From Earliella scabrosa (Eukaryota; Basidiomycota; Agaricomycetes; Polyporales; Polyporaceae), in contig JABYQQ010000003.1 in assembly GCA_022605405.1 (NCBI GenBank), positions 2,232,001 to 2,296,000 of the forward strand: a DNA stretch of 64,000 nucleotides, given 5' to 3'. A program made the position numbers and the translations under genes. Positions 54,469-64,000 of this stretch are shown piece after piece; the stretch's first letter is position 1, and each line of letters begins with the position of its first letter. The notes beneath the pieces are model-generated. The model made no database searches. It worked only from the letters and a program-made list of their open reading frames with translations, and was not told the origin of the DNA.

Positions 54469-54889
54469 ATTGGAACGCGAAAGGGGGGATGGGGTGGGAG
54501 AGGAAAGAGGAAGAAGACAAAGTGGCTGCAGCTGTGGCGCAAACTCTACTACAAATGGGCGTCTAGTTGATTGGACTTGGACGCGTCTCGTGCCTCGAGG
54601 CCGTCATCTCATCTAGGCGCACCCAGCCTCTGATTGCCGCGTCTGACTTTGTCGAGCCCAAGGGACAGATGAAGATCACATAAGTTATGTACGTGCGTGC
54701 GGTTATACAGTGAGTAGCATAGTCTTTGAAGTTTGAGTCATGACAGAACATATGGTACGTATAACGCTACAGTCTGGGGTATGCATGATGTGTCGGATGG
54801 TATATACGGGAGCTCAACGCCACAATAGTCAGGAAGGAACACCACAGCGGCACCACAAAGGAAACACAGGGAACACATGGTCATAACGC

Positions 54890-55879
54890 TCATAGCGCAC
54901 GCGTACGGGGCGTGTCCCGTCGAATGTTGCCCTCTGCAGCAGAGAAACTGTCGCGGATGTTGGTGCGATATCGGCGAAACACGACGATGTACAGCGTCCC
55001 TCGTCGCTGTGAACAGTCGGTCAGTATCCGCGCCAAGGCCAGAGATCCAGGTGAAGACACACCTTCTCTCTTAGGGAGGGCTCTCGGATCTTCACGACAA
55101 CTCCCTTGTACCACTCACGACTTCCTCTGGGCTTTACCAGAACATTCTGCCTTAGCTGCAATGGACAAGTGCCACTCATTAGCACCGCTCGCCACCGCCT
55201 CGCACAGCCAACCGGGGCCACGCACCTTAAACTCACGGTCCTCGAGGCATTTGTCGTCTGACTCAGACGCTTCATCCTCGGTCTCAGGCGTGTAGTCCGA
55301 GTCAGACAGCTCGGACAGCTCGCTGAGCTCATCTTCATAGTCCGAGGGCAATCGATCCTCATCACTCGACGATGTCGACGAGGACGCCCTCCCTCCCCAC
55401 AACTGACCAAACGAAGCGCGCGCCATCTCTGGGTCTTCGCTAGTAGGAACGATATCAAGAAGCGTGTTGTTGCTGGTGTCAGTAGCCACTGGCTGCGGGA
55501 TTGCGTAGTGCGAAGCGCGGGCGGGCGGCGGCGGCGATCTGTAGGGAGGGGACGCAGGAACAAGACCCGGTCCTTTATACTCGGGGGTGGTGGCGTCTGT
55601 GACCGGCGGAAGCGTGTACACGCCCATTGTTGGCAGTTCGCATACGAGCGTCCCGTTTTTGTTCTTTGTTGTAGTCCCCGTTGGCGCCGGCACTCCAACC
55701 ACGTTGCATCCACAACCTAGCTTCCTTGCATGTACTGCCTGCGCTCTCGATGCGGATATGTGGATTCCACCTGCGCCAGAAGATGGGCTGGCTGTGACTA
55801 CATGCATCGACATATCAGTATGTAGATGGGATGAGCGCCACACCGTGGACTCACCTATCATCTGTGGTGCTGGTTCCAT
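54890..55879 (-). CDS. Acidic Ser-rich hypothetical protein with basic C-terminus
   Basis: Not recognised. Exons on the minus strand: 55879-55855, 55797-55226, 55155-55063 and 55006-54890 (268 aa); introns 57, 70 and 56 bp with GTGAGT, GTGCGT and GTGTGT donors. ATG 55879 (MEPAPQMI) is the nearest Met upstream of the first intron; an upstream Met at 55972 is possible. The middle is Pro-rich, followed by an acidic Ser/Asp/Glu tract (SSSTSSSDEDRLPSDYEDEL, SDSDYTPETEDEASESDD). Splicing then yields a compact basic end (REWYKGVVVKIREPSLREK, GTLYIVVFRRYRTNIRDSF). The mix suggests a nuclear or cytoplasmic adaptor, but I assign no function. Confidence 0.65.
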
Positions 55880-56370
55880 TCTCGCACTCGCCACCTCAAC
55901 GCCTATGTGTGCCGTTCGCGAGACACAAGCAACGTTTGTAATCGAGTCAGCTGCTCGCAGTCCACGAAGCAAATGTTAGCGTTCGGAGGATCCTGAGCTG
56001 GGTCAGGGGGAGAGTGAGTCGTCAGAACCTAGCGCTGCCCCGGTGACCAGCGCTGCCTGGGCGCGCAAACTCGACTTGACACAACGTTAACGGCATGATG
56101 AACATCGATAGCATCAGGTCGAAATCACAAACTTCCGGGCGTAGGGCGCACTGCATACGGACAGTCATCCTCGCAACTTCTATCGTCATATCTATCTGTC
56201 CACTGGCCCGGGGACCGCGGCCATCTCGATTCTCAATTGCAACCGGAACCCAAACCTGCGCCGGCAATTATGGTCAGCACGTCGCGTCAGGCCCGCAGTT
56301 CTGTGGATATGCTCACCGACCGATGATGACCCATTTTGACGCGCGAACGAGCCGCTACGACCGACTCCGC

Positions 56371-56992
56371 TCAAGCTTGACTCCCGATGACGACGGGGAC
56401 AGACGTGAGGCTGTACTCGACGGGAATGTGGCCCTGGGGGAGACGAGTTCAGCTACGGCTCACAAAACAGAAGCATCCATTTACTCACCGGGCATCCGTT
56501 GAAAGTCTGGAGAACGGTGAGATAGGTCGTGGTCTCCGCGTCCAGCTCCGTCGCGACATCATGCGGGAGCACCAACGTAGCAGGCGGAGGCACACTGCCC
56601 TCAGGCAGAGGCTGACCTGAGTCCGACTATTAGTCTCTCGATCTTCCGAGCGGCGCGGACGAAGGGGACTTACCGAAGTGAGATACCACAAAGCGACCAA
56701 AGTCGTAGACATAGCTGCCATCCGCCATGACGCCGTCCTCGGTTACATCCTCGAATGGGGGCGGCGCCTCGCCCTGCGTGAGGTATACCTCGAACGGTTC
56801 GAACGAGGCCTGGCACCAGGACGACGTCTTGTAATTGAAGGGGAACGCGACGTCCTCTACAATGACCTCATTCGTCGACGGCGCGACGATTTCGCCAGTG
56901 AATGGGCTCTGCCAGATCTCGCGCTTGGGCAAGACCGTCGCGGAACCCAACACCGCGAGGAGGGAAGCAGCGACGAGGATGAAGGAGCGCAT
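56371..56992 (-). CDS. Small secreted hypothetical protein (169 aa)
   Basis: Exons on the minus strand: 56992-56674, 56616-56489 and 56433-56371; introns 57 and 55 bp; 169 residues. ATG 56992 gives a signal peptide (MRSFILVAASLLAVLGSATV) followed by a possible Kex2-like dibasic KR at about residue 23-24. The mature region has few Cys and Pro-rich loops (PSTNEVIVEDVAFPFNYKTS, VYLTQGEAPPPFED, GQPLPEGSVPPPATLVLPHD), ending VPVVIGSQA. The beta-rich look resembles many secreted basidiomycete proteins of unknown role. A leader extending to 57106 would remove the signal peptide from the N-terminus and is not chosen. Confidence 0.8.
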
Positions 56993-56999
56993 TTTGAGT

Positions 57000-57721
57000 G
57001 GGTGGGTGGACGATGAAAACGGAGCTTGTGTTAAAAAGAGGTAAGCTTGGGTTGTAGCTCGAACGTCGAGTATCGTCGGGGAGCTGGAGTTCATACAGCC
57101 TTTCATCCTCCCCTCTTATACGGCGAGAACGACTGGCGTATCGGGCCATGCCCATCCAGGCTGTTCCCAGCATCACCGCCAGGCCCGGTCGTGGCGGGCG
57201 GTGAACCGTCCAGACGCAATGGAGTGATGACACTGACAGTTGGAGGCGGCGAGAGCGCGGGGAAGAATGGTAGATGCAATGACGCGGACGGTACGCCGTC
57301 GCGCATTGGTCATAGTGTTGCATACTCGAAACGTCCAGGGGGCGCAGCATTAACGCACAGCAGCCGTGCTTGACCCTAGAAGATGTCCGAAGGTGAAGTT
57401 GGTACGCAGAAGGATGGAAGGGAAGCACTGTCGACGCACCGGGAGTTCCAGCCAGGCCGGCACCGGAACGCGTCTCGCATCCTCTGTAGCCCAACCCAAC
57501 CGCCCTGGGTACGATTGTGCGCACGGACAACGCATGTGTGTGGGTAGAGCGCGGATGGGGAGCGGCCGGCCAGACATGCCGCGCTCCGTTGGGGAGAACG
57601 AGCGATCTGGCCAATTCCACCGCTCACCGCTTCGAAGGTCTTCGCAGGTACAATGAAAGTCCGTTCCAGAACCAACGATGAATAGCAATAGTACAAATTA
57701 TCACAATGCGATATACACTCG
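57000..57721. other. Intergenic region, no gene supported
   Basis: Promoter of the secreted-protein gene and 3' flank of VPS4. Short ORFs only. Confidence 0.5.
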
Positions 57722-59685
57722 TCATGAACCCTCGTTCCCTGATAGTGCGTCAACGTCAAGTTCATACATGGAAAACAGGATGCCCTTACCAGACTCCAGC
57801 GTCCACTGATCGTGTTTCTTGATGTCATCTGCGGTCACAGTCGGCCGTACACTCTCCAAAGATTTCAGGAAGTCTGCTAAACGGAGAGGCGGCTCTTGGA
57901 GCTCGTCGCTCTCGATATCCGTCCAGGACTTCTCCTGAGCGTCAGGATCGCCAGGCGAACATGGCGTCCATTTCTGCGCATCCGGCAGGTACTTGAAGTG
58001 AGTCGCCGTCAGCACCTTACGCACTGGCTGCATGAGAGCATCTCGAACAACAATCGCAATGTCGGAACCGGAATATCTGTACGTCGAGGAAGAGATTAGA
58101 GCGGAGGGAGGCCATATGTAGGATAGAATGCGCGGCATACCCGTCTGTCTTATCCGCAAGTAGTCGGTAGTCCTTCTGCGACAACTCGCATGGAGTGTCA
58201 CCCACATGGAGCTCGAACATGCGCCTTCGCGCTTCTGGCCCTGGCAAGGGAATGTATATCCTCTTCTCAAACCTATCGATCTCCAAATTTAACTCGTCGG
58301 CGCATGCGAGAAGTGCGCAGAACCCACCTGCGTTTGATAGCGTTATCCAGCTGCCAAGGGATGTTCGTCGCACCCAAAACCAAGACGCCTGTGTCGTCAT
58401 GGCCTACGCCGTTCATCTGGACCAAGAACTCGGTCTTGATTCTCCGTGAGCCTTCCGATTCCGACTCATTCCGAGTACCCGCGAGCGAGTCTACTTCGTC
58501 GATGAAGATAATTGCGGGCTTGTTTTCACGGGCCATCTCGAATAGCTGCTTGACCAGTCTGGACGAATTATGGTTAGCCTTCAAGCGCAACGGAAGCCGT
58601 GCGTGCGCGGGAGAGCAGGGCCATAGCCACCGTGTGTCTATTTGACGCGACCGCTTCGCGGTCCAATCGGCCGTGACCATCGAGATAAGTCGGTCGAGAC
58701 AACGCCCGGGCGAAGATCAGTCCAGGGGCGCAGGTTAAGCGTTGGGACGTGTGCAGACGGACCCCCGATCGCGTCTGTTCTCACCGGCGAAGTGACAATG
58801 AGGAAAGTTTCGGGCTCCAGAGGGGCACACGGGACGGAAGCACGATGTTTGCAACCACGGTCTGGACAGACAGAGTACTCACCGTTCAGAATCACCCTGC
58901 CACTTGCTCACCAAGTCACTCGAGCTGACGCTGAAGAACGTCCCCTTCGCCTCGGTCGCGACCGCCTTGGCAAGAAACGACTTGCCCGTCCCGGGTGGGC
59001 CATAGAGCAGGATCCCCCTCCACGGCGTGCGCTTTCCCGTGAACAAGTGGGGGAACTTGATCGGCAGAATGACCGCCTCCTTCAACGCCTCCTTCGCAGC
59101 CTCCAGTCCCGCGACGTCCTCCCACTTCACGTTCGGCTTCTCCGACACGATCGCGCTCGCCAGCCCTGCGCGCAGCTTCTTAACCTCCGGGTCCTGGTCG
59201 TCCTCGTCCTTGCTGCGGACCGGACAAAGGCGCAGTGGCTGCATGAGCCCCGGAGGACCAGAAGGGGGACGGGAACCGAGCGTACTCACTTCTTGCCTCC
59301 TCCGCCCGACCCGCCGTTCGCCCCATTCGCGCCAACCATCTTCTTGTCGCGCTTGTCCTCCTTGCTCTGCAGGTGCTCCTTGAGTGTCTCCGCGCGTGCG
59401 AGGTACTCGTTGAACTTGGCCTTGATCAGCTTCTTGGACCGCTCGTTCTTCTCATCTAAGCCGCTGTGAGCCTCAGCACACATCTCCTCGGCGCATCAGA
59501 CATACACTTGAGCGCGAGCATGAAGTAGTCGAGGGCATTGGAGTAGAGCTTGTAGGCTTCCTCGTAGTCCGACTTCTTGTCTGCTTCAATCGCGCCCTGC
59601 ACGATCTCAATAGCCCTCTGCATTGACTGTCAGACAACGTGCGGACGCGTCGAGGGAGGACACTCACATCTAGATTGTGGGACAT
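57722..59685 (-). CDS. VPS4: VPS4, AAA ATPase of ESCRT-III disassembly
   Basis: Hexameric AAA ATPase that disassembles ESCRT-III on endosomes. ATG 59685 (MSHNLD). An N-terminal MIT domain follows ([34 protein letters not shown], then [18 protein letters not shown]), then a Gly-rich linker. The AAA core: [20 protein letters not shown], Walker A GPPGTGKS (near 58990), substrate-loop [20 protein letters not shown], Walker [11 protein letters not shown] (near 58505), sensor [16 protein letters not shown]. The C-terminal helix region holds the VPS4 beta-domain ([17 protein letters not shown]) and [20 protein letters not shown]. Stop at 57722. One intron (58559-58882, 324 bp) is far longer than the others. 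All key residues appear present. Confidence 0.95.
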
Positions 59686-60315
59686 GGTCGCGGGTTGAGT
59701 GGTATCCTGCGGAGGAACCTATGCCACAGCCGGTGACCGAATGGCTTGCCTTATCCGTCGTATTTGTCCCTATTAGGATCAAAGGCCGCAGCCCAACAAC
59801 CACAAACAATCGTCTTCAATTTCGACTATGTCCAGCTATGTCCGCGTGCAATGCTTATGTACGTGTGGGGTATCATGACCGTTGTTATCAGGTGCTGCAT
59901 GTCTTGCTCGCGCTGGGAATGGTATTAAGCAGACCATTAGCGTACAGACGTCAATATCACTACAACAATGCAAGGCCGAGTCCTATGAGGGAAGGAAGCC
60001 CTTGTAACGTCCGTGTCATGATCGAAAGTGAGTAACATTCGCGCTCCATCGGGGCACGCCCGGTGGACATAGGAACTACTACTAACCGATCCGCGAGGGA
60101 GGTGGTACTACTTCTACATCAAGGGGCGTATCAATTGAACTAGGGAAAGAACAATAAAAACGAGTTGGAGATGAGACGGAGAACTGGTCAGGTCATGTTA
60201 CTGGTCAAGAGCGGAGAGCGCATAACGAGCACAACCACAGAGCCGTCCGGCGCATACACTGGCAGTATGACCGATACGACCACCACGGACCATAGAATGC
60301 AGAGCGAAACGCGTT
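59686..60315. other. VPS4 upstream region / kinase 3' flank
   Basis: About 630 bp without a supported gene. It must contain the VPS4 promoter and the kinase 3' UTR. Confidence 0.5.
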
Positions 60316-62184
60316 TCACATCACATGGACCTGCGCTTGCGACATCGCGACTGCATTCACGTGTTGGTGGGTCGGCTTCTCCACGAGGTGGCAGACCTCG
60401 ATGCCCTGAATCCAAGGCTGCTTGATGATGTCGTCGATGAGCGACCGCAACTTCGGATTCGGCTCGAGCATCTTGCGGATGACAGGCCGACACGCGCGTG
60501 GGGAGAGGTTGTTGATCGTCGGAGGGCAGGCGGACTGCGACGGGGTATCACACGCGGCGACGTATGCCGCGAAGAGCTGGTCGCTCTTCTGCGCCACCGT
60601 CCATGGCAACTCCTGGAAGTGCAGACAGTAATAGACGATGCCGCACGCCCATATGTCCACGAGTCGAGCGTCATAGGCTAGTGCCCAAAGATTAGGGTGT
60701 CAAGGCAGGTGAAGCAGAGACGTTTGCTTACGTTTGCCAAGAAACTGCTCCGGGGCAATGTACGGCTCGCTGCCGCAAAGCCCCGTGGACATGTGGATGG
60801 TCGTCTCCCATGGGAGCCGATAGACGGTTGAAGCACCGTAATCACCAATCTTGCCCGGGCCGGTGAGCTTAAGCTGTCACGTATCAGTCAAACGTCTTGA
60901 CGTACCTTGAGGTGGCCCTTCATGTCGAAGAACAGGTTCTCCGGCTTAATGTCACGGTGGGCTACACCTTGACTATGAAGGTAGGCGACGCCGGTCAAGA
61001 TCTGCTTGAAGCAGCATTCGACCTCGCTCGGCGACATGCCACCACGTTTGATAGCCGCGTACAAGTCGCCGCCTGGGCAGAACTCCATGACCTCGCACCA
61101 GTGCTGGTTCTCGTCCTGGACGAGGTCGACGGTCTCGACGACGTTCATGTGGTGCAACGTCGAGGATATACAGAACTCCGCCGTGAGCTTCTTGACATAC
61201 TCCTTCTCTGATTCGTTCTTTCTCCGTTTGCGGAACTCCTGGGGACGGCGCCAGTCAGGACTGGAAGATACCTAACCACGGACGTAACCACCGACCTTGA
61301 CTGCGTACAGCTTCTCCTCGCTACGATCCCACTTGTGGGCGAGGCGGACAACGGACGTCGCGCCCTTTCCGATGGCCACCTTCTCGCACACGCCGTACTT
61401 CTTGAGAAGGCTCACCGTACTCCCACCTGCTTCAGAACGTCCGCCCCGTTCAGAGTCGGACTTCTTGCTGCTGGCGGTGGAACGCCCGGAGGACCTCCTT
61501 ACGAGCTTCGGCGCACCGAGTAGGTCTTTGAGCGTGAACTTCTGTCCGCCGCCGTCGGAATGAACAGAAGGAGGGCCTTTACGGGACGCCTTCTCATCCC
61601 CAGCGGAGAGAGTCGGGGGTATCCGCGGGGCCGTGGGAGGTGGTTGGTCCTTCTTGGAAGTCGACTTGGACTGCTGAGCGACAGGAGGGATAAGCTTGTT
61701 GCCCGAAACACCGGCTGACATGCTGGGAGCCCGACTGGGCGGCTGAGTGGACGGGACGCTCCAACTCTCGCATTCGGACGGGGAAGGGGACTCGCTGGAG
61801 GAGGGGGTCATAGAGCCGGTGGTTGAGGATGAGTCGTGTTTGACGTGGGGCGCGCCATTGATGGTGAGCTTGTCAAGGTTGTCGAACTTGTGCATGTCCT
61901 CGAGACTCTTGCGAGTGTGGCCGGGCTGCTTTGCGTAGAGATGGGAATCAGGAGGGGGTAAAGGGATATGCGCGTGCGCTAAGTCAGTCACGCCACTTGG
62001 TGCTACGGCTGGGCCGGATGGACGGCGCGAGCGCGACTTCCCGTTCGGTTGGGCTAACGGGTCGGGCATGTGAGGGGAGATAGGCGAGATGAAGGGAGGA
62101 GACCCATGACATACCATGCGGCGGTTTATCTGAACCCTCGGGACCTTCGCCCTCGGTCTGCGTCGTGTCGTTGGAATCGGCCAT
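60316..62184 (-). CDS. Ser/Thr protein kinase, Hal4(Sat4)/Npr1 family
   Basis: Fungal Npr1/Hal-family kinase, in yeasts controlling nutrient and cation transporters at the plasma membrane. ATG 62184 (MADSNDTTQTEG). A first intron (about 62113-62051) leads into a Ser/Pro-rich, basic N-terminal regulatory region (SRSRRPSGP, then KSLEDMHKFDNLDKL). The kinase domain starts near 61400: glycine loop IGKGATSVVRL, VAIK-like YAVKV, HHMNVVETVDLVQDENQHWC, catalytic loop AHRDIKPENL, then GDYG in place of DFG, and SEPYIAPEQF. C-lobe blocks DIWACGIVYYCLHFQELPW and RKMLEPNPKLRSLIDDI; stop 60316. Whether it is Hal4, Hal5 or Npr1 cannot be told by eye. Confidence 0.88.
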
Positions 62185-64000
62185 GAGATTAAAGGATGAT
62201 TGGTGGGCGTGAATTGTGATCGTGAGGGGACCGGGAACGCTGATTGGAGACGATGGATGAGATTGGGGGATAAAAGAGACAGGAGGGTGAATGGAGCAGT
62301 GGTCGTTGAGGAAACGTGTTTATAGAGATATCATGACGGTCGACACGCTGGAGAGGGATTGGGGGGAGACAAAAGATGCGTTGGTTGCTGGCGAGAGCTG
62401 CCGGCTCACACCAAACCCTGAGGGGAGAGGTGGGCTGGGGGGACGGGAGGGACGAGCAGAGGGCGCGCAGAGGCTGGAGGAGACGAGCCGGAGCAAAAGG
62501 GTCCTCTGGGACGCCACTCGCATTCGTTTTTATCGCCTACTTACATAAGCGCACGTTGGGCGAGCGGCCCACTGACGGCGGGCGCCTATCTGTCTTGTCC
62601 GGTGTCCGTCCGACTGGCCGAGCGGGCCCCCGAGCGAACCTGCGCGCGGTCAGACTCTGCGCAGTGCGCTGGCGCAAGGGGTGTGGCTCGCGCGGACGGG
62701 CTGTGTAGCGGCGAGGAGCGGCAGCGCGGCGCAGACCAATGCCGCCGTGCACGTTCCAAACCCACGCCCTCTCGGCGTCGAGCGGACTCGAGCGATAGAC
62801 TCCATTTTACGACAGCCTCTCGCAGTTTCTGAATCTCGCCAACAGTGCGCGGCCGTGGCCATCGGCCTGCCAGACGACTTCCATCGCACACGAGGTGATG
62901 TCTGCGAACGTCCTGTCTGACTCTCAGACCCGTGTCGTGAATCGTGACGGCCTGATTACTCCTGCCAGAAATCTGATAGAAGCCATTCCATTTCCCGAGC
63001 TAAACTCGACCCTCACGCGTACGGAATACAGTGAAGCGTCCGCCATGATGACCACCATAGAGCTGCCGAGATAACGAGTGTGGAAAGCGCGCTTTTCGCC
63101 ATTGCTCCGACACCCGCTTTCCCAGACGCCACCTTGATTGGTCCTTCGCCCATGCCAGACGCCCGTCCCAGCAGCTGCGCAAGCGCTAGCCACACCTGGC
63201 CACACCGGTCTCTCCCATTCCCATTGCATGCGAGAGCTAACGGCGGGAACGTTGCCTCTTCAGGCCTGCTCGGACACGGCACGTCGGGCACAGACACGCA
63301 TTGTCAGCATCGGACTAAGTCGGCCACGCACCGTCCGGGCCTTCGAGACTGATCGAGCCATTCCCCTCCCCCATGCGACCAGCAGCGGAGAGAACCGTCT
63401 CGCCCAGCCGTAGCAGACAGCGGGTGACCATCTGCCGCTCTAGAGCCTTCCACAGAAGGACCACAGACCACCGGAGAGAACTGACCGCGCCAGACTGGGC
63501 ACACACCTGGTGCACGGATGTCGGGGGCGGCAAGGAGATGAAAGGCAATCTTCCAGCGACCCGAGATGAGATGAGATGAAGATTGAGTCTCTTGCAGGTC
63601 TGCTGCCACGACTCGCCGCGACGGAGGATCGTTCAGTCGCCAGAGGACCTCAGCGCGCCGTACAGCGCAAATGTGTGCCGAAGGCAAGAAAAGAACGACT
63701 TCAGGTCAGCTGGGCTTCCGGCTGCGTCCCTTGCACAGACCCCGGACACCAGCATCTGCAATGAGTCTGGCGAGAGTTCGGACGTTCAGTTGGCCCAGGG
63801 CGAGCTGTTCAACTGACTGGACTGCGAACTCACAGATGTTCATACCAGGTCTTCGAGCAAACAAATGAATCGCTTCGGAAAACCCAGGGACACCCCGGAG
63901 GGCGACTTCGGACAGCTTCGGACCCAGGACCCCAGTCGTCCTGACGCATGTCGGTGCTGTACAGTTTATGGCCAAGGTTTCGGCATCCCCCGAGTGGCTG
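62185..64000. other. Right-hand region without supported genes
   Basis: The first 100 bp contains the kinase promoter (an ATAAAAG at about 62271). The rest has only short ORFs on both strands, with no domain, no plausible splice structure and no clear repeat. I see nothing that can be named. Confidence 0.5.

Noticed and set aside
1..64000. CRISPR arrays, bacterial operons, rRNA genes, replication origins
   Set aside because: No regular direct-repeat/spacer pattern, no rRNA-like sequence, and the spliced genes show eukaryotic nuclear DNA; origins cannot be recognised by sequence here.

Overview
The window is nuclear DNA of a filamentous basidiomycete, most likely an Agaricomycete (Polyporales-like; tentative). 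The evidence is many 47-66 bp GT-AG introns in most genes, fungal-type housekeeping proteins (GWT1, VPS27, RPB1, RPC19, CAND1, VPS4, a Hal4/Npr1-type kinase), and a large CpG-rich gypsy retrotransposon. All gene models below are read by eye from homology and splice signals.

Layout. 0-6 kb: GWT1 (GPI-anchor inositol acyltransferase, +) and an amidase-signature enzyme (-). 6.4-13.3 kb: a Gln/Pro/Ser-rich putative scaffold protein (+), an unresolved small gene (-) and RPC19, the AC19 subunit of RNA polymerases I and III (+). 13.6-14.2 kb: a broken remnant of an Opi1-type regulator gene. 15.9-17.9 kb: lineage-specific ORFs, one interrupted by a 577 bp hAT-like MITE with an 8 bp target duplication.

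18.1-31.4 kb: a complete 13,257 bp Ty3/gypsy LTR retrotransposon. Its 1,006 bp LTRs differ at only two positions. It has gag and pol joined by an apparent -1 frameshift site (GGGTTTT). Between pol and the 3' LTR sits a 4.4 kb block of three intron-containing genes, all on the strand opposite to gag-pol. A 15 bp polypurine-tract sequence is present on both sides of this block, directly after pol and again at the 3' LTR, so the block looks like an acquired module. One of the three proteins has a six-cysteine motif close to a fungal Zn2Cys6 cluster. I consider this module the most interesting object in the window.

31.4-37.4 kb: a BTB-domain protein gene (-) split by a 4.2 kb LINE insertion with a 15 bp target duplication and an A tail. 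The LINE has RT and RNase H but no endonuclease, and its 5' end carries a tRNA-like pol III promoter. The BTB gene has further frameshifts and is dead.

38-62.2 kb: an ordinary gene-dense stretch: VPS27 (-) divergent from RPB1 (+), an RHS/crinkler-like degenerate P-loop protein (+), CAND1 (-), an acidic hypothetical protein (-), a small secreted protein (-), VPS4 (-) and a Hal4/Npr1-like kinase (-). VPS27 (ESCRT-0) and VPS4 (ESCRT disassembly ATPase) act in the same multivesicular-body pathway but are not adjacent. 62.2-64 kb has no gene that I can support.
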